Assembly (NCBI GenBank): GCA_946902875.1
Contig: OX336338.1
Span: forward strand, 7,617,971 to 7,681,970
From: Nematopogon swammerdamellus
Lineage: Eukaryota; Arthropoda; Insecta; Lepidoptera; Adelidae
Direction of reading: 5' to 3'
DNA: 64,000 bases
Position 1 is the stretch's first letter, and each line of letters starts with the position of its first letter. Under the pieces are notes generated by a model, which was not told the origin of the DNA, did no database searches, and worked only from the letters and a program-made list of their open reading frames with translations. The translations under genes and the position numbers were made by a program. Of this stretch, positions 23,296 through 34,280 are shown piece by piece.

Positions 23296-23583
23296 ACCGG
23301 GTGTTTTATGTATGACCATAGGTCATTCATAATTCATAAAGCAAACCAGGTACTCCTGAGCCTATTTGGAGCAAAAAAGTTAGATGACATTTTGTTCTAC
23401 GGTGAACTTATTTTTTCCATACTAAACTAAATAAAATTTATTTGGATATGGATAATAAAATTTATTCAGTTTAGCATGGAAAAAAATTTCACCGTAGAAC
23501 AAAATGTCATGTAACTTTTTTGCTCTAAATAGGTCCAGGAGTACCTGGTTTGCTTTATGACCTATGGTCATCAAACACCGTGT
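23296..23583. mobile_element. MITE with about 130-bp inverted arms
   Basis: Left end ACCGGGTGTTTTATGTATGA, right end the complement of ACACGGTGTTTGATGACCAT. Inner pairs include AGCAAACCAGGTACTCCTG with CAGGAGTACCTGGTTTGCT, and GACATTTTGTTCTACGGTGA with its complement. Nearly the whole element is one long hairpin. Confidence 0.8.
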
Positions 23584-23634
23584 ATACTAATGGCACATTA
23601 CCACCACTTATTAAAGTTTCTCGTTTGATTTAAA

Positions 23635-24060
23635 AAAGCGATCAAGTGCGCGTCGACCTCGCGTGGAGAGGGTTCCGTACCTTTCCGTTTTCCGTGAGAA
23701 CTTTAAGACTTACTATTTTCGTTTATGTTTCCTGTAAACTATGAGTTGTCCTATGTTTCCATTTTTTTATTTTATTTTAGACGTAGTAGTTTCGGAGATA
23801 AGGGGTATGATTTATATGAAAAACTTGAAAATAAAAAAGAAATTTTAACTTTCTAATTCGTCCTCCAAAATCGAAATTCGTTCATCTACGCTTTACGTTC
23901 GTGATTGGGTCATCCATCAAACTCTGTATATACATAAAATTTTAACTTTTTCGTCCGGTAGATTCAGAGAAAATAAGCTAAGACAGACGAGGGACAAGCA
24001 GACACAAGAGTGATCCTATAAGGGTTCAGATTTTCCCCCCTTTTGAGGTATGAAACGCTA
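23635..24060 (-). repeat. Dispersed GGGTTCCGTA-type repeat, inverted
   Basis: Reverse-complement order of the copy at 1341-1625, including GACCTCGCGTGGAGAGGGTT at one end and the AGAGTGATCCTATAAGGGTT region at the other. Confidence 0.55.
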
Positions 24061-24821
24061 AAAACCACCAAAAACATTACGTATTTAGCGTTTAGAAATA
24101 ACAATTTTGTGCTTAATTGACAGGCACGCTGGTCTGTCAGTTCAGTACTTATTGATGAGACTATGATTAAGTACATTTTTATTTTTCGAAAGTTGAATTT
24201 TTTCCAATGTAGGTAAGATAAGGTAGTTACTATAAAAAGTATGCATATATAAGGCGCTTCGTTATTCATGTCAAATGTTTCGGGAGGGTTACATACATAC
24301 TCAAATAAACACGTTACGCAAAAAAATATATATGTTTTTAGCATTACTTTTCGAGAAATTTAACAAAACATGTTTGCTGTCACAGTAGGTAACTTGCATT
24401 GTACGGGGTCACTGACCGTACTATGTTCAAACGCAGTACAGCTGTTTGTTGTAAGTAAGTCACAAGGTCACTATGATTGGTTTTTATTTTACAGCTATTT
24501 ATTTGATTCAATTTTTTTGTTAGCAGAAAAAATGCTCCTATGAACATAATATGTTTTTTTCTTACGTAAAGTGTTTGTTTGTTTGAGTGTGTATGTAACC
24601 CTCCCGAAGTTATTGACATGAATAACGAAGCACCTTATCTATAGGTAAGCAGTACGTATTTGGGAAGTTCTTCTTTTTTAGGTACAATGAATCGAAGTTT
24701 TTCCGTTTTTTGGGTTTTTGAAATATCGATAATTTTATTGTGGTTTCAGTGTACGATTTAAAAAAAATGCATTTGTTTTTTTATTAGAACTAATTAGAGT
24801 GTCCTTTACGGACACCTTACC

Positions 24822-24862
24822 GGCCGTAAAGGAGTGTCCTTAAAGGACACTCCTTTACGGCC
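24822..24862. other. Perfect 20-bp hairpin with one-base loop
   Basis: GGCCGTAAAGGAGTGTCCTT, one A, then its exact complement. A partial third copy, GTGTCCTTTACGGACACC, lies just upstream at about 24799-24816. Confidence 0.85.
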
Positions 24863-24902
24863 AATACTGCTTTTTTTTTATTGTGTTTTTTTTTTTAAAT
24901 AA

Positions 24903-24960
24903 TGTGACAGAGTGGTCTTTTTCAGCGCAGACCACATTTTGGCTTATCACTCTGTCACGG
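24903..24960. other. Inverted repeat around AGAGTGGTCT
   Basis: GTGACAGAGTG pairs with the complement of CACTCTGTCAC about 40 bases on, and GTGGTCT with AGACCAC inside. Together with 24822-24862 it makes a cluster of hairpins. Confidence 0.6.
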
Positions 24961-25590
24961 CATTCTACGAAAAACAAACGTATGAAAAAAATGCTGGTTA
25001 GAGAAACTAAAAGATTACACATAATATTAATATATAGAAAATAATTGATGATTATTCGAACATTATAAAACCGAAAATCAATACTCTAATGAGATGCCAT
25101 AATAAGACGAAGGACAGGCTATTGTACCTAAAAAAGAAGAACGACCCATTTTACGGATTAAAAGCGCCTTATATTAGAGAAAATGTTTAAAATCTCCAGT
25201 GAAAACTGAGCTGGAATATTAACAGAGAAGTGCTAAGTATGTATTATATAGACAGGATTGTAATCATGGGGAATGGCGGGGGCGGAGGTAGCGCGGTAGC
25301 GGGGGCGGGAGGTTCGTTTGATTGACCTAACGAGTAGTCAGCGGCATAATGAAAGTGTTCGCATCAGAAGGGCAATACTATGTAATAAACTTCACGATGA
25401 GACTATCAATTTTATTAGTAAAGGATGAGTAAAGGGAGTTATGGGAATAGACACGAGTATAGGTAAAAATAAAAACCCCACTGCGCGTAAAAAACCAAAC
25501 AAAAGCTGATTTAAAAAAAAAAAAAAGGCCTTTCTTTTACTTTCTTCGAGAAAAAAAATCTATGTATAAATAAAAAAGTATTCATGCGGG
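24961..25590. other. Intergenic sequence, nothing recognised
   Basis: Includes a GGCGGGGGCGGAGG-rich spot at about 25270-25310, without a credible exon. Confidence 0.3.
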
Positions 25591-25595
25591 TGCAA

Positions 25596-26008
25596 GCGGC
25601 GGGTGGCCGAGTGGTTTGGGCATCGGCTTCTCGTGCGGGAGGTCCGAGGTTCGAATCCAACCGGCGTGTACCAATGAGTTTTTTCTGACGAAAACATTTA
25701 CGTGCACACCTACACCTGCTGCTTCACCGTTCGGAACCGGTGTAAAACTGTAGGTCTCTTCCCATGCCCCTTACTAGGTGGTAGGCTCAAATTGTAGCCG
25801 ACTGGGTTGGTACCACCGTACAGGATGTAAGATGGCCGCATAGCAACCTCGGTTGTGTTCTCCTCTAGTCCAGTATAGCCAGCAATCCAGGGAAGTCTCC
25901 GGTATGGCACCTACCTTCTCGGAGGTGATATTGGCTAATCAGAGCATGTGCTTTGGCCCCTCTGACTCAGCCACCCATACCGGATTACATAAAAAAAAAA
26001 AAAAAAAA
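25596..26008 (+). repeat. SINE family A, full length
   Basis: A complete copy: tRNA-like head with A box TGGCCGAGTGG and B box GGTTCGAATCC, middle core CTGTAGGTCTCTTCCCATGC to TACTAGGTGGTAGG, 3' domain and tail GCCACCCATACCGGATTACA ending in more than 15 A. TTCATG occurs just before the head (25581-25586) and just after the A run (26009-26014) and may be a target duplication. Confidence 0.9.
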
Positions 26009-26319
26009 TTCATGTTGTTTGATTTCGCTGTTGATTGTATTTTGCTTTTAATCATAAAGTAGTTCTCATACATATATACCATAAAGAGAGAGGTGCCTAG
26101 ACTATCGCCCTTTAGCACGGCATCTTGCCCTTAGCCCTTGGTCGCCATGCACGGGGAGAGATGCAGTGAGGTAAGTAGTTCTCGACTTATAAATAAGCTA
26201 AAATGATGAAGGCTGGCTGACCGACCAGTCAACGGTTCGTTTCAGATTTAGCGCTTTATACGAGTATATCAGGATGAGTAGTAATAAAATAATATATATT
26301 ATATAATGTACTAGCTTTT

Positions 26320-26710
26320 GCCCCCGGGGCGGCGGCTTCCCCTGCGTGAAATATTTCAAAAGAAGAAAGTAAGTAAGAAAAAAGGCCGAGCTACGTTCAG
26401 GTAAACAATAAACCTTCTCGATGAAAGTAAGTAACTAAGGGTGAGGCCCGCTACCGCACCTTTATTTCGGCGCGCGTAACAATTCAGTTTGTATGAGAGC
26501 CACAGATTAGCGTAACCGCAACCGAATTTTATTTAGCCTATCCTGTGTGACGTATAGCTAAATGTGCGTGTACTAAGAACATACGTATACATACAGAAAA
26601 GATTTCTAAAAATCGTCAATTTAACTTTAGTATCATACATATAGTCTACAAACGCAATATCTCATAAAACAAAGTAACTTACTCCAAGACCATCCCTTAC
26701 AGATTTATTA
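26320..26710 (+). repeat. Helitron-like fragment
   Basis: CTAGCTTTTGCCCCCGGGGC near 26311 opens a copy of the same family as 12290-12600, with an internal stretch GTAAACAATAAACC...GATGAAAGTAAGTAACTAAG that resembles the minisatellite unit at 59330-59860. Confidence 0.5.
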
Positions 26711-27032
26711 TTAGTATATATATATCGATTTAGTATCAGGTAACGAAGACTTAATGAAAAATAATTCTAAACTTTACAGCCGCGAGTTCTGTTGTTCCCA
26801 TATGCATGTAGGTACTAGCACGTATGTTGGTATGATAAGAGTACCTAAGTGCTCGCTCGCTACCCCAAATTAGACTAATAGCCACTTATTGACCGAGTTC
26901 AAATCTCCAAGAATAGTCGCGTTACTGTACTCGAATACCCGAGCCCTGTGCACCGCATTCAAATAATTAATATTGTGTATAACTACGAGTAAGTTCCCTT
27001 TTCCCTTGGTGGTACGCTTAATCGTACGTAGC

Positions 27033-27225
27033 CGACTGAGTTGATACCGCAGTACTGGATGAAGATGGCCGCATAGCAGCCTCGTCTGTGTTCTCCTCTA
27101 GTCAAGTATAAAAACTGACAAGGTTGGCTACATCACCTACAGCATCCGTGATGTCAGCCCGAAACACCTTGGTGAACTAGGTGCCATGTCGGTGCTTCCC
27201 TTCGACCCTACCACCTAGTAATGTA
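27033..27225. repeat. SINE A / SINE B head-to-tail chimera
   Basis: 27033-27110 is the middle of SINE A (+). From about 27112 the sequence switches to SINE B in - orientation (ACTGACAAGGTTGGCTACAT...), ending near the CCACCTAGTAA core. The switch occurs without an A run. Confidence 0.6.
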
Positions 27226-27337
27226 CCTCCTGGCCTTCTAACGACATGTCGTACGGGCGACTATATTATATGTTCGTATCGGCATCAGAGCGGTTTCCTC
27301 CGGTCCGGTCGTACTGCTATCGGCAATTATTATTAGT

Positions 27338-27510
27338 AAGATGGCCGCATAGCAGCCTCGGCTGTGTTCTCCTCTGGTCCAGTATAGCCAGCAATCCAAA
27401 AGGAAGTCTCCGATATTGCACCTACTTTCTCGGAGGTGAAATTGGCTGGTCGGAGCACGTGCTTTGGCCCCTCTGACTCAGCCATCCAAACAGGATTTCA
27501 TAAAAAAAAA
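27338..27510 (+). repeat. SINE family A, 3' part
   Basis: Starts in the body (AGATGGCCGCATAGCAGCCT) and ends with CAGGATTTCATAAAAAAAAA. Confidence 0.8.
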
Positions 27511-28290
27511 TTTACTATAGAAATTGCCCCAAGAGCAAATATATTTCCACAAAATGAATTATGCGAAGTGGCCCTTGGGCCTCAAAAAAAACTTATTACG
27601 ACGCCGCTGATTGGATGCGGCAGAAAAAAATCTTGACTTTCTAGATTACGCGCGTCGCTCGAGCCGAACGCGGGGAAGCAGGTTATTAACCAGATTAGGG
27701 TGGAAACGGTCTTGAATGTTTTTTTATTACAACCAGAAACTGAGGCCTTTATAGTTGCGACCCTCTATCGTGAGTTCATCTTGATTTCGTTGGGATTCGT
27801 GCACCTTTTTATGTGATAAGACCGCAGTCTAATGCATATACGCATATATGCATTAGAGCATTATTTTCTTGAGTATCCATACGCACACTAAAACATAACA
27901 TACCAACCTAGGGAGCACTGTCAACTTAGTAGCTACAAAAATATAGATAGTGACATTCAGGCGCAATGAGAAAGCGCGAGCTCCTTTCCCAGAGCGGGGC
28001 GGTTGCTTGCGGGGTGGTGGGCTTGGGGAGTGAGGCCGCAACCGGTGTGGATGAGTTTAGCTTAAGGGGCCACCTCCCTAAATTGTGTCTGTCACTCTAA
28101 CACTGCGCGTTTTATTTTATTATGAAGAAATTATACAACTTATAAAAAAATCCTATGGGAGAAACATGCATGATAAAATTATTAATGCTTTTCAATAAAA
28201 ATATTTGGTACTCCACATATAATAATTTAAACAAAAAACTTAATAAACTTTTAGTTTTTTTTTTCAATGGGTTCGAGGTTTTGACTCAAG
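27511..28290. other. Intergenic or intronic sequence
   Basis: A GC-rich patch at about 27960-28060 is the only notable point. No credible exon seen there. Confidence 0.3.
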
Positions 28291-28296
28291 AGAGAC

Positions 28297-28400
28297 CGCT
28301 CGCGCCGCCGCCGCGCCCCCGCCGCACCGCTGCGCCGCCGCCTGCGCCTCCCTCAACTTGTCCTCAAACTGAGACATGCTCACACACAGATGCTGCACGT
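28297..28400 (-). CDS. Candidate internal exon, coiled-coil-like peptide
   Basis: Read on the - strand, an acceptor (CCCCCAAG) at 28402-28401 is followed by a frame coding DVQHLCVSMSQFEDKLREAQ and then AAAQRCGGGAAAARAVSLE. The first codon is completed as G|AC by the single overhanging base of the exon at 37312-37255, so the two join in phase. Hydrophobic and charged spacing over the first 24 residues suggests a coiled coil, followed by a Gly/Ala low-complexity stretch. Possible donors are at 28327 (CG|GTGCGG) and 28296 (GCG|GTCTCT). If neither is used, the frame ends at a TGA at 28266-28264. A strong GTGAGC lies inside the exon and would make it much shorter if used. I do not recognise the protein. 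Confidence 0.4.
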
Positions 28401-28459
28401 CTTGGGGGTTTATGGGTAGAGACGTCACGTGATTATTACTTACGTACCTACGTACGTAC

Positions 28460-29190
28460 TAATTAATCATCACAGATCGACACAACACTGACTATGATTA
28501 TAATATAGATTACGATACCTGGTATCGTTTTGACAACTATGTAGACTTAGGGGGAATACTGCAGGTCTTACGACGAAATGGTTGTTTTTTCATTAACAAA
28601 ATCCAGAAATTAACACAAGACTTTAATCTAATTTAAAATCAATTAATCGGCAGAGTGCACATACTATAATACGTCCGTTCGCTGCCTACCCGCACTTTTT
28701 TACCCACACTATTTATAAATTGCGTTTTAGTCTAATTTAATAGCAAAACCTTGAATCTTGAAGTTCGAGTAAAATCGTTATTTCTTAACCGACCTAATTT
28801 TAGGCCTCCAGAAATAGCGCTTTTCAATTCAACGGAATCGCAATTCAATAATTGGGCGGCAATCGAGAGATTCGTTCAAACGGCAGGATTATGACCGAAC
28901 GTAGTCGATACTGCCTACACACCTCGACGGACAGGCAACAAACGCGAGTGGGCCACTTCATCCAGACTAAACAAATTGCCAGTGCACTCGCAGAGCGGTA
29001 TATAGTTGGCTAACACATAAACGTAGCACATAAAACACACTATAATTACTCAATGTGCTAACAAATCGTACCATTTCCTCTAACACTCATCTCGATAGGC
29101 CTGCTTAGGCCGAAATAGGCCACATGCAATACCTACTTACGAGGTTAATTTGCTTGGAGCCGTATTGTAGTGTCAGCGAATAAATAGATA
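28460..29190. other. Intergenic or intronic sequence, nothing recognised
   Basis: No frame, SINE or MITE recognised. Confidence 0.3.
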
Positions 29191-29194
29191 ATTA

Positions 29195-29385
29195 AAAAAC
29201 CCCGACCCTTAAAAAGTCAAAAATAATTTGCGTTTACTTAAAGGAGTCAGGGGACCGCTAAGTAAATTCCCGCGCAGCTGAGTTTTATATTTTATTTACT
29301 TAGCGGTCCCCCGACTCCTTAAGTAAACGAAAATTATTTTTGAATTTTTAAGGGTCGGGGGTTTTTAAAATTTGTAATTTTACTT
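29195..29385. mobile_element. Palindromic MITE (CGACCCTTAAAAA family), copy 2
   Basis: AAAACCCCGACCCTTAAAAA at the left and TTTTTAAGGGTCGGGGGTTT at the right with the AGGAGTCAGGGGACCGCTAA / TTAGCGGTCCCCCGACTCCT pair inside. Confidence 0.75.
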
Positions 29386-30200
29386 TTATTTCAACATTTT
29401 TTTTTAAACCGTAGGTAATGCATATCAGTCCACTTTTTAAGATAATATTTTTTTTTGTTTTCCGCACCCCAAAGGAGGAAAAAACGGAACCTCACTTTGT
29501 TGTCCGTCTGTCTATCTGTCAAGACCTTTTTTCTCAGGAACGAGTAGAGGTATTAAGTTGAAATTAATATCAAATACTAGGGACTACGTTTCCTCAGAGG
29601 TGTAAAAAATGTAAGATTCTAACATGGCTTCTAAGTTAACGCAATGTACGGGCATTTAAGTCACATATTTTGCTACTGGCAAATCGAATCAAAACCTATA
29701 GAGTAATTACCGTGAACCTAGAATCATGAAATTTGGTAAGAAGCAAGGTCTTACAGCACAACTAAAGGAAAAAAATCCGAAAATTTTAAACTTGTAGTTA
29801 TATGATATTAAAAAATTGTGTTTGCTTTGTATGTCAAGAACATTTTCTAAGGTAGAGATCAAGATATCAAATTGAAATTAATATGAAATACTAAGATCTA
29901 CGATCTCTTTAAGGTGTAGAAAATTCAAGCTTCTAAATAAATGTAATCAAAAGGTACGGCCATCTATGTCAGATTTCATATTCGCAAACTCATTCAAATC
30001 AAATCAAAACCTATAGCGTATTTTCCCGTTAGCCTTATAGAATCATGAAATTTGGTAAGAAGCACGGCTTCACAGCACAGTAAAGGGAAAAATCTGAAAA
30101 TGTTAAACTTGTAGTTATATTATATATATATTATATTTAAAAAAATTGCTTGTTTTGATCTATTGAACGGATCTATTGAACCAATAAGTAGGTATATAAT
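29386..30200. repeat. Diverged two-copy repeat
   Basis: Two related segments (about 29500-29830 and 29840-30150) share GAATCATGAAATTTGGTAAG and AACTTGTAGTTATAT. This is an internal tandem duplication of an unclassified repeat. Confidence 0.55.
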
Positions 30201-30439
30201 ATACCTATCTGTCCAAACATGTACGTAGAGCGTACTCATTTAATTGCGGTTTAAGCGAGCAGTCTGACAGAAGGCGGATAGAGAATAACCCTGAAAGCGA
30301 ATTTGTGCGACATACTCTGTAATTTGCAGGCATTACAGGCAGAATAAAGTTTTCAGAAGACACCTTAATTTTGCAATTTTGACATATTTGTTCAATAGCT
30401 GGCCATTTAGTAGGTACATAAGTGTGCATGCATAAGTAC

Positions 30440-31660
30440 TTACTCGATGTTACCAGCAGTTACATGGAGTGGAGTGCACAGGAATCGGCGGACACCCGCA
30501 CTGGAGTGGGGTCCTCCATAATAATATCGACCGACCCCCAAGAATCATAATATTATAATTATCTCATGACCCCCCCCCCCCCCCCCCCCCCCCTTGCGCA
30601 AAACTGACGTCATCTCCATTTAACTCTATGACAAAACCAATATTGTTTAAACAATAGGTTTTTCGTCTTAGCAGAACAAGAGCTATGTGGTTACCGGCAT
30701 AGCATAGGGCACACCATTTCTTCTAATTGGTATCGTATGAGGCGACTATTTAGGAGTAAGACCCTATTACAATCACCCGGAAACAGGGTTGCAAGATGGT
30801 TCAGTTGAAAAAACCGTACATTTTTCATCAAAGGGCCTTTGATTTTTCATGTAGAAAATGAAAGTTGATTTTATGTACCAAATGTTTCATGACCTTTACT
30901 TTTGAAATTGAATGGGAGATAGAGTAATAAAATAAAAGTGTTGAATTGATCGAACTTACTGCAAAATCGAAGAACACGGTAAGATTAAGTATTAAAATGT
31001 TCTGAAAAAGTAAATATCTGCGTTATATACTATTAAGTAATCTGTGGTTATTTGAAGAAAAATCCGCACGTTTTGGCGTCCGGTTTATCTTATTTTGGAG
31101 ACCGGACACAAGCCTCAAAAACCGGACTGTCCGGTTCAAAACCGGACATCTGGCAACCCTGCGGAAACCCGACCCCTCAATCCTAATTTCAAATGACGTA
31201 ATATATGGATGGCCCCAGTACAGATTTACTCAACAAACCGGAAAACGTAAACGAGCACGAACGTGCCGTTATGTAGGTTTACTCACGTGTAGTGTAGCAT
31301 GTAGGTACATATTTATATGAGAATAATATGCGTTATTGGCTCAATTGTTTATAAACCACCGCCGTGACGGAAACAGACGCCGCCGCCGCGCCGCCCGCCC
31401 GCGCCGCTAAAAACAATTTAGCTGACTGCAAATATGTACTGAAAAGTTATTCCCCTGGTCTGTTTTCATAAAAGTCACGTCCAATGTTCCTTGTTCTAAA
31501 TAACTAATGGATTGTGTAAATCGAATTTTGCGCTTTCTATTTCTGTGGGTGCCTGCCTTCAGTACCAGGACATAGGCACGCTGAGGTGAGGTAAGGTTGT
31601 CAACAGCTTGAAAAAGCGGTTTCAAAAATATACCTTAAAAAAGTAAAATGACAAATTTAA
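30440..31660. other. Intergenic or intronic sequence with a 29-base C run
   Basis: A C run of about 28-29 bases lies near 30566-30594. A GCCGCCGCGCCGCCCGCCCG patch lies at about 31380-31400. No exon or known repeat was recognised. Confidence 0.4.
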
Positions 31661-31662
31661 AA

Positions 31663-32105
31663 CACCCCCGATCCTTGAAAAGTAAAAAATAAATTCCGTT
31701 TACTTACTTAAAGGAGTCGGGGGACCGCCGCCGACCGCTAAGTAAATAGCCGCGCAGCTCTGAGTTTTTATATTTTATTTACTTAGTGGTCCTTAACTTT
31801 TAAGGTCGGAGTTTTTTAATTTTTTTATTTAAATTTCATTTCAAGCTTTTTCAAAAAAACAATTACGTGAGATGTAATTGTTTTATTACTTTATTACATG
31901 ATTACAAACATAGCTAAGAACCATGCAGGTTAAACCAGCTTTGTAGTAAAAAAAACCGCATACAAATAGGTTCAAATTCGTTTGGGAGCTACGATGCCAC
32001 ACAGTCACACAGACGGAGAGGTACAAATTCGTTTGGGAGCTACGATGCCACACAGTCAGACGGACGGAGGCGTCAAACACCCCCATTTTGCGTCGGGGGT
32101 TAAAA
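31663..32105 (+). repeat. Composite repeat: palindromic MITE plus GTCGGGGGTTAAAA end
   Basis: A MITE of the CGACCCTTAAAAA family (31663-31825) is followed by the AACCGCATACAAATAGG / TTTGGGAGCTACGATGCCAC / CGTCGGGGGTTAAAAA series. A 55-bp segment with GGGAGCTACGATGCCACACA is duplicated in tandem at about 31980-32095. The same order of modules occurs at 35430-35900. Confidence 0.65.
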
Positions 32106-32230
32106 ATAAACATTTATAAAAACCCGACTACGAAAAATTAAGGAAATAGCAAGAAAAGTTTATAGAAAAGGCGACTATTATAGTCGGGCGTGTAGAAGGA
32201 TTCGAATAGACAGGGGCCCGGTTAAGACTT
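32106..32230 (+). repeat. Repeat with AAAACCCGACTACGAAAAAT
   Basis: Begins ATAAAAACCCGACTACGAAA and ends GTCGGGCGTGTAGAAGGATT. Relatives at 15253-15355 and 50727-50845. Confidence 0.55.
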
Positions 32231-32249
32231 TGTAGTTGAAACTATCTAC

Positions 32250-34280
32250 TGTTTATTTATTGTTTATTGTATAATTTCATCCACAGGTAGGTAACCTACG
32301 CTTGGACATGTCGAAAATTCCGCCAGTTCTAAATTCAATGCGAAGAAGAACTGACAAACAAACTTCGCAAGTCACAATGTTTTGTTAGTACCTTAAAAGT
32401 ATTATATTATAGTAACTTACAAATAATTAACCCATACTACCGCTCACAAGAGCATTAATATTTACAGCATAAACATGAATACTGAAGAATCTGACCACAC
32501 TGCCTATTTAAATTACCTATATCTGGTGTATAGTGCCATCGTCAATTTTGATATTTCATATTATATCAAGTCAAATAAAACAATTACTTTACGTTTATTA
32601 CAAAGAAATGTAATAAGTCATATTAAAAATCAAATGATACAAAGTGTATCGAATTGTCAAAATTTGTTAGTGGGAAAAATAGTAGTCAGACTCTTAGATA
32701 AAAATACGGTCAGTTAATGCATCCTTAATACTGTAATAACTCTTTTCAATTAACATTATTTTAATCCGTCGTTTAAAATTATTGTCATCTAATTGTTTTA
32801 TGTTAGGAGACAGTTTATTATAAAATCTAACACTATTACAAATAAAGCTTTTTGTAGTTTTAGCTAATCTATGTCTTATTAGTTGTACATTATTCTTACC
32901 CCGTGTGTCATAGTTATGATTGTCGGAATTGAGAGAGGAATCATGAATGTATTTTCTGGCATAGCATATGTTCTGGTAAACATATGCACTTGGTAAAGTC
33001 ATGACTCCTATCTCTCCGAACGCTGTCCTACAAGTATCTCTAGTTTTCATATTTAGGATGTACCTCAAGGCCCTCTTCTGTAATAAAAATATTCTATTTG
33101 AGTCTGCTGCATTTCCCCAAAACATTAGGCCATATGACATGATGCTCTCAAAATAAGCATGATAAACCGTTTTTGCAGCATGGGTCCCGCCTAGCTCTTT
33201 AATTTTTTTGATAGCATAACATGCGGAACTCAACTTACCAGCTAAAGAGTTTATGTGGGCTTTCCAAGTAAAACTTTTATCAAATATTACCCCAAGAAAA
33301 TTTAGTTCATTAGCAAGGTTTAATGACAAGTTATCTGCAGTTTTTAATATGCTATCATTGTTATTACGTCTATGAGTCCCAAGAGCAAAGTGCATAATAT
33401 TAGTTTTGTTGACATTTAGCAATAGATTGTTGCACTCAAACCAAGATTTTAGAGATTCTAGTACAGTTAAAAAGGATTCTCTCAGTTTACTTATATCATT
33501 GTTTTTCAGTACAACTGAGATATCATCTGCAAACATTACCATCTCTATATCGTCTGTTATACAGCTCGAGATGTCGTTAACATATATTAGAAACAATAAT
33601 GGTCCCAGGATAGAACCCTGCGGCACACCCATTGTGATTGATTCTACATTCGATTTTAAGCCATTGACGTCACATATTTGAGCTCTATTTTCTAAATATG
33701 ATTGAAATATACGCAATTCATTGTCTCTTATGCCATAATGTTCCAGCTTCATTAATAATATTTCGTGATTTACACAGTCAAAGGCTTTGGATAGGTCACA
33801 AAAAATGCCATAAGTATGCTGAGAGTTGTCTAGAGAAGTTAATATTGATTTTACCATAGAAGCTATAGCATCACCCGTTGAGAGTCCTTTCCGAAATCCA
33901 AATTGTTTACAATTTAAAAGTTCATTATCTGTAAGGAATTTAATTAGCCGTTTTTCCAAAATTTTTTCAAAAACCTTACTGAAAACTGGCAATATAGAAA
34001 CAGGACGATAGTTCTCAACATTGTTATGGCATCCCTTTTTATACAAAGGTATAACTTTGGCTACTTTTAATGAATCTGGGAATATGCCATTTTCTAGACA
34101 GTCATTTACAATATCTGTTAGCGGGCCGATAACACTTGTTACAGATTTCAATAATACAGGTGATAGACTCCACAGGTCTAGGGAACGTTTAGATTTCAGG
34201 TCCTTTATTACTCTCTCAGTCTCTAGGTATGTGACAGATGCAAATTTCGCTGATTCAGATTCAGAATCAGCGAAATTGTG
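32250..34280 (-). mobile_element. 5'-truncated LINE, CR1/Jockey-like
   Basis: The - strand carries a reverse-transcriptase frame (see 32694-34352), a 3'UTR of about 440 bases and a tail ACAATAAACAATAAATAAAC at the low-coordinate end. Similarity to LINE proteins starts near 34260 (SAKFASVTYLETERVIKDLK). The endonuclease region is absent, so the copy is truncated. Confidence 0.8.

Noticed and set aside
25263..25322. Short glycine-rich frame MGNGGGGGSAVAG
   Set aside because: Simple GGC-rich DNA, ends in a stop after 19 codons, no splice context.
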